A DNA stretch of 64,000 nt from Rossellomorea marisflavi (lineage in GTDB: Bacteria > Bacillota > Bacilli > Bacillales > Bacillaceae_B): the NCBI RefSeq assembly GCF_001274775.1, contig NZ_LGUE01000001.1, positions 900,334 through 964,333 on the forward strand, given 5' to 3'. Of the stretch, positions 37,360 through 48,917 are shown piece after piece. The notes under the pieces were generated by a model. It was given only the letters and a program-made list of their open reading frames with translations. It did no database searches and had not been told where the DNA came from. Within the stretch, counting starts at the first letter, position 1; each line of letters begins with the position of its first letter. The translations under genes and the position numbers were made by a program.

Positions 37360-37434
37360 GAAATCATCTGCTTTCAATCGTTTTTCTTAGTATGGCTGAG
37401 TGAGGCCAGGGTATTCACCAGATAACAAGAATGA

Positions 37435-37472
37435 AAAGTGGTGCAGGACATCATGTCCATGCACCACTTTCT
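37435..37472 (-). terminator. Terminator overlapping the 3' end of the hydrolase gene
   Basis: AAAGTGGTGCA-GGACAT-C-ATGTCC-A-TGCACCACTTT. One arm lies within the last codons of the minus-strand hydrolase gene, whose stop is at 37451. Confidence 0.85.
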
Positions 37473-38296
37473 TTGTTTTTAAGAAGGCATTCAATCACTT
37501 GATCGGGCTTGTCGAGGTGGATTCCATGATCACTGCCTTCTGCGATCACCATCTCACCATGTTGGGATAATCGAGATAATTCCTGCTGCAGCTCATGCCA
37601 TCGTTGCTCATACCGGTATGCTTCATCCGCAGGGATGCCATGCTTGATAAAAGGAAGGGCCGATACTTCGGGGTCGCGGGCGATAACGGTGAGGGGCAGA
37701 TCCGGAAAACATTCTGACTCCTTCATCATCTCACTACTTTGCTCCCAAAGGGAAAATTCCTCCCCCACGGTCCGATACAGGAGTGGGGAAGTCAAGAAAT
37801 CCTTCATCTCCCCATCAGGATGAGATGGGACCTCCTTGGTGAGTTCAGCCTGTGATTTGGTACCCCGGACTTCGTTGGCTGCAATCATTTGGTCAAGTGA
37901 AATATACGAATTCAACACTGGCGTTCCCAATTCGTAAAGTGTCATGAAGTCGATGGAGGTGGAATCCACCAATATGAGACGTTTTACGAGCTGCGGGAAC
38001 AAACGAGTGAAGTGCTGGGCACACAAACCACCGTAGGAGTGGCCCAGAAGGGTAAATGGGGCCTGTACCTCCAATGATAGAAGAAGCTCATGCAGCTCTA
38101 TTGCAATGGAGCTGGTATCCCTGGGCCGTGTCGATTCAGTGCTTTTACCATACCCTTGGCGGTGATACAACAAAATGTGGTAGTCGCCGGCAAGATAGTT
38201 ACACAAGGAACGCCTCTCATAGTACGGACATCCGATTCCCGTCTCGATCACGAGGTGATCTTTTCCAGTGCCGATCCATTCATATTCTATTTTAAT
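37451..38296 (-). CDS. Alpha/beta-fold hydrolase, apparent ATT start
   Basis: A 281-residue serine hydrolase: oxyanion region VIETGIG near residue 17, nucleophile elbow LLGHSYGGLCAQH, catalytic acid near TVIARDPE and histidine in EGSDHGIHLDKP. An open frame with a usual start begins only at GTG 38251, which has no ribosome site and would remove the first beta strand. Upstream in frame the codons read ATT AAA ATA GAA TAT GAA TGG, and AAAAGGAGATGA sits 8 bases before that ATT. I therefore place the start at ATT 38296. Substrate unknown. Confidence 0.75.
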   Translation of the reverse strand: MKIEYEWIGTGKDHLVIETGIGCPYYERRSLCNYLAGDYHILLYHRQGYGKSTESTRPRDTSSIAIELHELLLSLEVQAPFTLLGHSYGGLCAQHFTRLFPQLVKRLILVDSTSIDFMTLYELGTPVLNSYISLDQMIAANEVRGTKSQAELTKEVPSHPDGEMKDFLTSPLLYRTVGEEFSLWEQSSEMMKESECFPDLPLTVIARDPEVSALPFIKHGIPADEAYRYEQRWHELQQELSRLSQHGEMVIAEGSDHGIHLDKPDQVIECLLKNKESGAWT

Positions 38297-38328
38297 GGTT
38301 GTTCATCTCCTTTTTGAATGTGATCAAA

Positions 38329-38358
38329 GAAAAATCCCGCCCCGAGAGGCAGGATTTC
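38329..38358 (-). terminator. Terminator of katG
   Basis: On the minus strand AAATCCTGCC, loop, GGCGGGATTTTTC, directly after the katG stop. Confidence 0.85.
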
Positions 38359-38360
38359 GA

Positions 38361-40619
<2,259 letters not shown>

Positions 40620-40644
40620 TCATACTTTGTGAAAAATATGAAAA

Positions 40645-40660
40645 TTAGAATCATTCTTAA
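40645..40660 (-). promoter_or_regulatory. PerR-like box upstream of katG
   Basis: TTAGAATCATTCTTA fits the 7-1-7 pattern TTATAATNATTATAA at 11 of 14 fixed positions. PerR is the peroxide-sensing repressor of catalase genes in Bacillus. Confidence 0.6.
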
Positions 40661-40741
40661 TTACTATTATAAGCCAGGCTGTTCCCGAAAGAAAGCGGTA
40701 ACTATGAATGGGTGAACATTTCTTGTATTGAAGAGGGAAAT

Positions 40742-40785
40742 ACCCCATAAAAGGTAAAAGTAGGGGAGCATCACCTTTATGGGGT
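40742..40785 (-). terminator. Inverted repeat, possible terminator of the 40842-41696 gene
   Basis: ACCCCATAAAAGGT pairs with ACCTTTATGGGGT; read on the minus strand it is followed by ATTTCCCTCTT, so the U-tract is weak. Confidence 0.5.
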
Positions 40786-40841
40786 TAGTGTACAAGCTAT
40801 AAGGTTTTACAGGTAGAAATCATTCATTCATAGGCGCTAAA

Positions 40842-41696
40842 TCAAGGGGAAGATAAAGTGAGGGGAACAGGTTCATGATCTTGATCCGTTGCCTCATACA
40901 AGATAATGGAACCGGCAGGGGGCTCAGGATCATTCTCATGGCTGATGAAATCTTCACCGAGGGCGATCGTCCACTGTGCTTCGTCATTCTCGGTCAACAC
41001 GACAGCCAGGGTACCGAATTGCACGACATTCTCCCACGTATAACGTTCCACTTCATGATCACGCTGGAGGATGAGACCCTCTGTAGTACTTGTAAGGGTA
41101 AGATCTCCCCCTTTCCATGTTCCCGGAAAGGAAAGTGCCACATTCGTGTAGGAGGACCCTTCACCGCGATCTCCATATGTGCCGATGAATTGATGAATGG
41201 AGTCATCTTCTGCATGGTAAGTGGCGGCGACAATATCATGTTCAATCCATTTCACCTTCGCATCTCCTTTCATTGGAAAAGGGAGCGTTTCTTTTGGTTT
41301 GACAAATGGTCCAAAATAGGGTCTGTAATAGACGGTTTCACCCGTTTGCCGATCTTGTTTCAACACAAAATACGTCTTCCGGTCCGGTGAGAGGGAAACC
41401 AATTCATTAATATCCTTCATGTGACGGAATAAAAGGACCCCGTGTAAAAGGATGAATATGGTCGCAATCCCTAAAACGAACGCCTTCCCATTTCTTTTCA
41501 ACTCCATCAGTAAAATCAGTGCCACCGTTGCAAAGACCACGATAAAAATGGTGAGGAGATAGAAGAGTCGATCATCTGCATATTCAACCCTCCATTTTAA
41601 GTGGAGGATCAAATAGAGTCCTTGGTGGAGGAAGAGAATAACCGAAAAGGCAAAACAACACCATCCCATGACCTGCTTCCCTTTATTCATCTGCAT
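40842..41696 (-). CDS. Hypothetical membrane protein with extracytoplasmic beta domain
   Basis: About 284 residues. Three to four hydrophobic segments occupy the first 95 residues (VMGWCCFAFSVILFL, LFYLLTIFIVVFATVALILL, GIATIFILLHGVLLF), and the remaining 190 are beta-rich and probably outside. I recognise no family. The ATG at 41696 follows AAGGAAGTGG; it overlaps the stop of the upstream Asp-box gene by 14 bases, so the two are coupled and likely act together at the cell surface. A start at 41690 is equally possible. Confidence 0.62.
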   Translation of the reverse strand: MQMNKGKQVMGWCCFAFSVILFLHQGLYLILHLKWRVEYADDRLFYLLTIFIVVFATVALILLMELKRNGKAFVLGIATIFILLHGVLLFRHMKDINELVSLSPDRKTYFVLKQDRQTGETVYYRPYFGPFVKPKETLPFPMKGDAKVKWIEHDIVAATYHAEDDSIHQFIGTYGDRGEGSSYTNVALSFPGTWKGGDLTLTSTTEGLILQRDHEVERYTWENVVQFGTLAVVLTENDEAQWTIALGEDFISHENDPEPPAGSIILYEATDQDHEPVPLTLSSP

Positions 41697-42597
41697 CCAC
41701 TTCCTTTTGGAATGACCAAGAGAGGCCATTATCTTTTGATATGAATTTCCCTTTCACTTTCCCTCCTTTGTAATCCCCGCTAGATCCCTGGTTTACCAAC
41801 AAAACCAAGTCATTCCCTTCTACATAGGGAGTTTCAGCGGTGGTAAAGATGAGGTGGTACTCATCAGGAATCTCGATCCTTGCCGGTACCCAGGATTGTC
41901 CGCCATCTTGGGTGACATAAAGGTCTGGTTCTTCTGGATTCAGGATCCCATAAGATAAAAAACCGGTTTTCTCGTCAATGAAATTCCCGTCGTACAGCAG
42001 GCGATAGTGATCTGGATGGGACACCTCCGTCCACGTTTCTCCACTGTCGTGCGTCATATATACCTTCGTTGCTTCCGAGGACATGGTCCTCTCGCCGGTG
42101 TACACGACATAGCCGTCATCCTCGTTAAGGAAATCCACTTTTCTGAATCGGGGAGCTATCATTCCACCTATATCTGTATCGTTCCATGTATGTCCCTGGT
42201 CTAGGGAATAGAGGAGCTTTACACGTTGATCGTCCGCTCCTTCTACATATAGAAAGGCAGTGAGGTCTTCTGATAGGAAAAAGCTTTGTTCGATCAGCTC
42301 GTTCTCCTGTCCATTGTATTCCCCGGCAAAAAGGGCTTCGATTCCGATTGGTACGCGGGACCAGTGCCTGCCTTCATCATAGGTGATGTGGAGTTCATCG
42401 GTCAGTGCGTATCCGACAGGACCATTTGATTCGACCGTTTGAAGGGTATCGCCGTTACCCGGAGGCGATTCTTGCTGCTGAGGTGTTTCTGTTTTTGATG
42501 GCAAGTGGGTAGAGGGAGCTGTTTCAAAGAGGTAGGTACCGACTGCGATACCAATGCCCGCTAAACAGGCACATCCTCCAATAATAATCTTTTTCAT
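41683..42597 (-). CDS. Secreted Asp-box (BNR/sialidase-type) beta-propeller protein
   Basis: A 304-residue protein with an N-terminal hydrophobic anchor (IIIGGCACLAGIGIAVGTYLF) and a Pro/Gln/Ser linker, then at least five Asp-box repeats of the form S/T-x-D-x-G-x-x-W: TYDEGRHW, SLDQGHTW, THDSGETW, TQDGGQSW and SKDNGLSW. These are structural turns of a six-bladed propeller as in sialidases, Ycf48 and VPS10 domains. No sialidase catalytic Arg triad is recognisable, so a binding or scaffold role is more likely than glycosidase activity. A cysteine at residue 9-11 does not make a good lipobox. Confidence 0.78.
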   Translation of the reverse strand: MKKIIIGGCACLAGIGIAVGTYLFETAPSTHLPSKTETPQQQESPPGNGDTLQTVESNGPVGYALTDELHITYDEGRHWSRVPIGIEALFAGEYNGQENELIEQSFFLSEDLTAFLYVEGADDQRVKLLYSLDQGHTWNDTDIGGMIAPRFRKVDFLNEDDGYVVYTGERTMSSEATKVYMTHDSGETWTEVSHPDHYRLLYDGNFIDEKTGFLSYGILNPEEPDLYVTQDGGQSWVPARIEIPDEYHLIFTTAETPYVEGNDLVLLVNQGSSGDYKGGKVKGKFISKDNGLSWSFQKEVDADE

Positions 42598-42759
42598 GAT
42601 TCAGGGCTCCTTTTCCTAGTGTTCAGATCCCTATTTTACCATTTAGGAAAACCCGTGTGTGCATTGATATGAAACAGTGACAAGGGAAGGCTATAAGTAC
42701 CTTGCAAAATGTTTGTGAAACACATCACTTGAAATGCAATCCATGATGGTTTATATTAA

Positions 42760-42771
42760 TTGACGTGTCAA
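42760..42771. promoter_or_regulatory. Palindromic operator candidate 1
   Basis: TTGACGTGTCAA: arms TTGAC/GTCAA around GT. It shares the pattern TTGAY-NN-RTCAA with the two sites near the nitroreductase start of transcription. Confidence 0.5.
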
Positions 42772-42837
42772 CGATTGAAGGGAAATGAGATGAAATATCC
42801 TTGAAATCAGGGGAATATTTTCTTATGAGCTCTTCTC

Positions 42838-42866
42838 TTGCATTGAACGCTTAAATGTTTTATAGT
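42838..42866 (+). promoter_or_regulatory. Promoter of the nitroreductase operon
   Basis: TTGCAT (42838-42843), 17 bases, TATAGT (42861-42866); transcription would begin near 42873, inside the first downstream palindrome. Confidence 0.65.
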
Positions 42867-42868
42867 GT

Positions 42869-42895
42869 TTGATGTATCAATTATTGACCCATCAA
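42869..42895. promoter_or_regulatory. Tandem operator candidates 2 and 3
   Basis: TTGATGTATCAA (42869-42880, perfect arms) and TTGACCCATCAA (42884-42895, one mismatch) stand 3 bases apart right at the predicted start point, an arrangement expected for repression. Confidence 0.6.
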
Positions 42896-42938
42896 TTAAT
42901 TGCGGAATTTACTCTCAACCAAGAAAGGAACATCACAC

Positions 42939-43565
42939 ATGAAACCTAATGATTTCAACGATATTGTTTTAAATCGACGCTCCATCAAGAGGTATGATCC
43001 GGAAGTAAAGATCAGCCGTGACGAAATGGAGCAGATCCTTACCGAGGCTAGCCGCGCTCCTTCTTCTGTCAATATGCAGCCCTGGAGATTCATGGTCGTC
43101 GATACACCGGAAGGGAAAGAAAAGCTTGCTCAAATGGCACGATTCAATAAAGAACAAGTAAACACATCAGCAGCCGTCGTGGCTGTCTTCGGAGATATGA
43201 AAAGTATCGAGAATGCTGATGTGATTTATGACAAAGCGGTTGAGCTCGGCTACATGCCTCAGGACATCAAAGACATGCAGCTCGGGAAAATCAAAGCACA
43301 TTATGATAACCAACTTGAAAATGATCTACGAGATGTAGTACTGATTGATGCAGGACTTGTTTCGATGCAGCTGATGCTCGTGGCACGTGCCCACGGCTAC
43401 GACACGAATCCGATCGGCGGCTATGAGAAAGACATCATCGCAGAAGAATTCGGACTCGACAAAGACCGCTACGTTCCGATCATGCTCATATCCATGGGTA
43501 AAGCAGCTGATGAAGGATATCCTTCTTACCGCTTGCCTGTTAATGATATAACGTTCTGGAAATAA
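42939..43565 (+). CDS. Nitroreductase family protein
   Basis: FMN-dependent oxidoreductase of 208 residues (YdgI/YodC-like). FMN contacts are NRRSIKRYDPE at the N terminus, RAPSSVNMQPWRF near residue 35 and the C-terminal helix region SMGKAADEGY. ATG 42939 follows AAGAAAGGAA. It heads an operon with two SDR genes; palindromes at its promoter suggest induction by an electrophile or quinone-like compound, which such enzymes reduce. The inducer is inference. Confidence 0.87.
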   Translation: MKPNDFNDIVLNRRSIKRYDPEVKISRDEMEQILTEASRAPSSVNMQPWRFMVVDTPEGKEKLAQMARFNKEQVNTSAAVVAVFGDMKSIENADVIYDKAVELGYMPQDIKDMQLGKIKAHYDNQLENDLRDVVLIDAGLVSMQLMLVARAHGYDTNPIGGYEKDIIAEEFGLDKDRYVPIMLISMGKAADEGYPSYRLPVNDITFWK

Positions 43566-43583
43566 AAAAGGGGGAATGACCTT

Positions 43584-45225
<1,642 letters not shown>

Positions 45226-45239
45226 ATAGTAAAAATCCG

Positions 45240-45268
45240 AAACCTCCCTATTATATAGGGAGGTTTTT
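45240..45268 (+). terminator. Terminator of the nitroreductase-gdh operon
   Basis: AAACCTCCCTA, TTATA, TAGGGAGGTTTTT. Confidence 0.92.
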
Positions 45269-45334
45269 GTTTACACCCATAATAGCAAGGGTATCGAAAA
45301 AAGGACTCTACGTGAATATGGGAAAAAAGCAGCA

Positions 45335-45366
45335 AAGGGGCATTCTCATATGAGAATGCCCCTTAT
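45335..45366 (-). terminator. Terminator of the IDEAL-domain gene
   Basis: A perfect palindrome AAGGGGCATTCTCATA/TGAGAATGCCCCTT; in minus orientation it is followed by TGCTGCTTTTTTCC. Confidence 0.8.
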
Positions 45367-45387
45367 TAATAACTCGGGATGTATATA

Positions 45388-45603
45388 CTACATTGTATAA
45401 CCGTATTGTCGATGGAGTTCATTTAGTTCTTTACACAAACGTAGAAAATCGTCTTTGTTTTTCTCGCATAGCGCACGGTCAATTTCCTGTTCAATCTTCT
45501 CTTTACGGAAATTCAGCAGAGCCTCGTCCAGGATCATTTCAGCTAGTAAAGAGTGGATACTGCTTTCATCAGACTGCGGTGAGTTCAACAAATGCCTCTT
45601 CAT
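45388..45603 (-). CDS. IDEAL domain-containing protein
   Basis: A 71-residue cytoplasmic protein with the domain core SLLAEMILDEALLNFRKEK followed by EIDRALCEKNKDDFLRL; the name comes from the (I/L)DEAL motif. In better-known members this C-terminal module accompanies ComK-regulating or adaptor proteins. The ATG at 45603 has AAGGAGCTGA upstream; the longer frame to 45663 has no ribosome site. Function unknown. Confidence 0.85.
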   Translation of the reverse strand: MKRHLLNSPQSDESSIHSLLAEMILDEALLNFRKEKIEQEIDRALCEKNKDDFLRLCKELNELHRQYGYTM

Positions 45604-45689
45604 GACTATCAGCTCCTTGACCTTTTTTCTATTATACAATAATTTTACATAATATTCAAACAAATCGATTCATATTCTCTATAAGCTTA

Positions 45690-45880
45690 AAAAGCCCATA
45701 TCATCAATCACGCCCCTGTTCAGGGTCACGCTTTTAATATGAGCCCGGGAGGCATGTCAACACCTCCCATCATTTATACTACGATATGAAACGCGTTTCA
45801 TAGCAAGCCCCTTCATAAGAAAATGAGAAACCGAGGGAACTTCCTTGCGTGGTCTTACGATAACCTGTATCGTTGAGGGA
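45690..45880 (+). other. Multi-hairpin region before the PAS-STAS gene
   Basis: No gene is seen here, but several inverted repeats follow one another: CCCTG/CAGGG (about 45713-45724), GGGAGG/CCTCCC (about 45748-45769), an 18-bp palindrome TATGAAACGCGTTTCATA (45785-45802) and ACGATA/TATCGT (45857-45873). I do not recognise a known riboswitch. Confidence 0.5.
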
Positions 45881-45894
45881 AAGGAGTGAGGAAC

Positions 45895-46665
45895 GTGAGT
45901 GAAGCCATATCCACTATAGACTATCGAGAGGTCATCGAATATTCACTCGAGCCTGTCATCATCCATACAGATTATCAGATCCTGTATATCAACCGTGCAG
46001 CAGAATCGTTCTTCAGGACGACGAAGGAAGGGGTTATCGGTCTGAGTCCCCTTGATATATTCCAGGATTCATCGAGGGAGGCAATAAAAGAACGGATACA
46101 GTCTGCCTATAGCAAGCCGGCTGAGGTCATTGAAGAGCTTCTTTATCGTATGGACGGTACCACGGTCGAAGCCGAACTGTATTGCCACCCTGTCACTGTG
46201 GCAGGCAAACAGGCAATCCAGTCCTACATACGCGATATAGGTTGGAAACGCGAAGCCAATCAAAGGCAGGATGAGTTGATCAGGGAAATCAATGAACTAT
46301 CTGCGACTGTCGTCCCCTTGCTTGATGATATCGCCATCCTTCCGATAACAGGAAAGGTTGATCATGATAAAGCAGTTGCCCTGTTGGATCTCATTCCGGT
46401 AAAAGTCAGGGAGCAACAGATTACACACCTGATCATCGATTTCTCCGGAATGTATTCTGTGGATAATCTTGTGATCGACACGCTGTTTAAAGTTCATTAT
46501 GTATTGGGACTTCTTGGGGTAGGCACATTCATAACGGGACTGCGCCCCGAGCTCGTACTTGAAGCATTGAACCTGGATATCGATCTTTCAAGCCTTCCTG
46601 TCACAGGGAGCGTGAAAGAAGCCTTGGATATCCTGGAGGTCAAGCATGAGGTCCACACGTCGTAA
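45895..46665 (+). CDS. PAS-STAS domain protein (RsbR/YtvA-like)
   Basis: A 256-residue signalling protein: PAS domain at about residues 8-118 (VIIHTDYQILYINRAAESFF, YIRDIGWKREANQ), a short helical linker, and a STAS domain from about residue 145 (VVPLLDDIAILPITGKVDHD, IIDFSGMYSVDNLV). This layout is that of RsbR paralogs, which form stressosomes controlling sigma-B. The PAS part lacks the cysteine motif of LOV photoreceptors such as YtvA, so light sensing is unlikely. STAS lacks an obvious double-Thr pair of RsbRA. GTG 45895 is chosen since AAGGAG lies 8 bases upstream. Confidence 0.85.
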   Translation: MSEAISTIDYREVIEYSLEPVIIHTDYQILYINRAAESFFRTTKEGVIGLSPLDIFQDSSREAIKERIQSAYSKPAEVIEELLYRMDGTTVEAELYCHPVTVAGKQAIQSYIRDIGWKREANQRQDELIREINELSATVVPLLDDIAILPITGKVDHDKAVALLDLIPVKVREQQITHLIIDFSGMYSVDNLVIDTLFKVHYVLGLLGVGTFITGLRPELVLEALNLDIDLSSLPVTGSVKEALDILEVKHEVHTS

Positions 46666-46745
46666 ATCTGCAATAATCAAACTATAATATGATTAAATCA
46701 AATTATATAGGGAATACTGATGGTACATCCTGCTCAAACACATAG

Positions 46746-46777
46746 CAAAGCCCCGTGCATATACGGGGCTTTTTTTA
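46746..46777 (+). terminator. Terminator of the PAS-STAS gene
   Basis: AAAGCCCCGT, GCATAT, ACGGGGCTTTTTTT. Confidence 0.92.
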
Positions 46778-46808
46778 TGGAGACGATGTGTTGGGAACAC
46801 TCCTTCAA

Positions 46809-47585
46809 TCAAAAGGATCTATCCCTACCTTCCTTCTTTTTATCCAGGAAATAAGCCGTTAAGGCAGCAGTGATGGGAATGGCAAGGGCCATGCCCATCG
46901 CAGAGGAACCAATGAAAATCATTTCAGAGCTGAACACTTTCGAATTGACGATCTCCCCCAGCGAGTACTTCAGATCCTTGAACCAGAGTAAGAGGCCCAT
47001 ATATCCTCCGAAGAAGGCAAAGAATAGCGTATTCGCACTTGTTCCCAGAATATCACGACCGATACTCATCCCCGATGCAAAAAGGGAAAGGCGATCGATA
47101 TCCGGATTGTGATATTTGATTTCCTGCATGGGAGAGGATATCGCAATGGTCAGATCGATGATGGCTCCAATGGTGCTCATGAGGATCATGGCTGCACCGA
47201 TCTTGACGAAGTCCACCCCTACATAAAGAGAGTATGGTGCAAGTTCTTCGATTTCTTCTTCCCCGAACCCCTGAATCATCGCTTGATCTGTAAACAAAAG
47301 GATAAAGACGAGAAGGATGCAAGTGGTCACAATGGTAGCAAGGAAAGCAGTGATCGTCTTGGTTCCCCACCGGCTGATGTAGAATAATGTGATGGAACTG
47401 ATCAGTGCGGAAGCAAATAATGTGACGATGACAGGATTGGCTCCCGGGTTGTTCATGATGATGATTGAAAGGATCAGCACGGTGAAATTGAGAAAGAGGG
47501 CAACAAAGGATCGCGCCCCTTTTTTTCCTCCCACAGCCGTCATGAGTATAAAGAGAATGACAGCAAGGATGAATTGAACAGTCAT
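46809..47585 (-). CDS. YibE/F-like membrane protein (short paralog)
   Basis: A 258-residue protein with about seven membrane segments, belonging to the YibE/F family. Conserved points are MSTIGAIIDLTIAISS, the SIGRDILGTSANTLFFAF motif (near residue 180) and the basic tail LDKKKEGRDRS. Its start overlaps the end of the larger paralog by 4 bases. The family occurs widely in Firmicutes without known function; the paired arrangement suggests a heteromeric membrane complex. Confidence 0.85.
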   Translation of the reverse strand: MTVQFILAVILFILMTAVGGKKGARSFVALFLNFTVLILSIIIMNNPGANPVIVTLFASALISSITLFYISRWGTKTITAFLATIVTTCILLVFILLFTDQAMIQGFGEEEIEELAPYSLYVGVDFVKIGAAMILMSTIGAIIDLTIAISSPMQEIKYHNPDIDRLSLFASGMSIGRDILGTSANTLFFAFFGGYMGLLLWFKDLKYSLGEIVNSKVFSSEMIFIGSSAMGMALAIPITAALTAYFLDKKKEGRDRSF

Positions 47586-48706
47586 GATACGGCCCTCCTC
47601 TTATTGACAAAATAGATGGAGACGGCTATCCCGATGGGAATCGCAAGTACGATGCCGATCCCACCCGTCAGGGCACGGGCAAGCTCCAAAGATAGATTCA
47701 TCGATAAAGTGAAACCAAGCGGTGAGGCATTCTTGAAATAGAGGATCAGCATGGGCATAGCACCGCTGATATAGACGAAAAACATGATATTCGTCATCGT
47801 CCCCATGATGTCCCGTCCGATTTCCAAGCCAGCTTCTTTTAATACCTTTGTACTGATTGAAGGATCCTTTTCATAGAGGGTGAAAATGGATGAAGAAAGG
47901 GTAATGGCCACATCCATGATGGCACCCAGACAGCCCACAAGGATCCCAGCCATAAATACGGTCTCGGTCGGCCTGGTCAGAAACTGCATCTCCTCATAAC
48001 GGAGCCCGTTTGCTGCTGTAGATTTGATGACAATGAAACTGATGACCAATGTCACAAACGTGGCGACCAAAGTGGAAATGACCGCCGCATAGGTTTTCCG
48101 GTTAAAGCCGTTTACCAAAAGGAGCGAGATGGAACTGAACAGGACGACAGCCAAACCGCAAGCTGCAAGCAATCCGATCCGGTCGTTGCTCAAATAGGCA
48201 TCAAGAGCGAATGAAAGGATGACGGCATTGATGCAAAGGGTTCCGAGAGAATAGAATCCTTGGCGCTTTCCGACCAGGACCATTAGGAAAATGAAGACCC
48301 ATGCGATGATGATGAGGGATGTGTCACGCTTCACGTCATCTATGGACCCTTTCAATTGACCCTGTCCATCTGGTTCGTTGATAGAGACAAACAAGTCATT
48401 CCCCGGCTTGTATTCTTGATCGTACGCCTTGGAGGTCGAGAACGTATTGCTTAGGAGAATCTCTTTTCCTTTCTCTGGACCGTTCTTCACCGTTGCATGG
48501 ACTTCCTGTTCATGCAGCCTATCTTTGTTCCCGTTAGGGTCGGTGATATCCCGTGTACCGGTCACTTTCACATCGGTCACTTCCGCAATCGGTCGATTAT
48601 AATAGTTTTCATTATGGTGTACAAAGTAGATGGACGTAATGCATAGTACAATTAAAGCAATGTAGAGTAGCCACTTTTTTAGGTTGATTTGTTTTTTACG
48701 ATTCAT
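47582..48706 (-). CDS. YibE/F-like membrane protein (long paralog)
   Basis: A 374-residue membrane protein: one N-terminal segment (WLLYIALIVLCITSIYFV), an external domain of about 100 residues (residues 30-130), then seven or so spans homologous to the neighbour, including GCLGAIMDVAITLSSS and GRDIMGTMTNIMFFVY. The repeated GRDI(M/L)GT motif suggests a conserved ion or lipid path. First gene of a two-gene operon on the minus strand. Confidence 0.86.
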   Translation of the reverse strand: MNRKKQINLKKWLLYIALIVLCITSIYFVHHNENYYNRPIAEVTDVKVTGTRDITDPNGNKDRLHEQEVHATVKNGPEKGKEILLSNTFSTSKAYDQEYKPGNDLFVSINEPDGQGQLKGSIDDVKRDTSLIIIAWVFIFLMVLVGKRQGFYSLGTLCINAVILSFALDAYLSNDRIGLLAACGLAVVLFSSISLLLVNGFNRKTYAAVISTLVATFVTLVISFIVIKSTAANGLRYEEMQFLTRPTETVFMAGILVGCLGAIMDVAITLSSSIFTLYEKDPSISTKVLKEAGLEIGRDIMGTMTNIMFFVYISGAMPMLILYFKNASPLGFTLSMNLSLELARALTGGIGIVLAIPIGIAVSIYFVNKRRAVS

Positions 48707-48917
48707 ATTTCCTTTATCACTCCTGAGTTGAAAAGACGTCTATTATTATTCCACAACTTCTTTTTTCAAGCAAAGAAACACTCAGCGCTTGTAGGAAAGG
48801 GAATAAAGATTGGATCTTACCAAACGGAGTTCACGTCTATAGTCTGCCTGCGGACGGCAGATGAAGATTAGCCCACTTGTGTCCGAGTTATCTGCTTGGC
48901 CAACGTGTAAATAATCA

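Larger units (their letters stand above)
42598..42938. other. Divergent regulatory region
   Basis: The 341 bases between the Asp-box gene (minus) and the nitroreductase (plus) hold three related palindromes and a promoter, listed separately; no gene is seen. Confidence 0.7.

Noticed and set aside
45785-45802. CcpA cre site reading of TATGAAACGCGTTTCATA
   Set aside because: The central dinucleotide is GC, not CG, and four core positions disagree with the cre consensus; kept only as an unassigned palindrome.
45888-46665. LOV photoreceptor (YtvA) assignment of the PAS-STAS protein
   Set aside because: The flavin-binding cysteine motif of LOV domains (NCRFLQ type) is absent.
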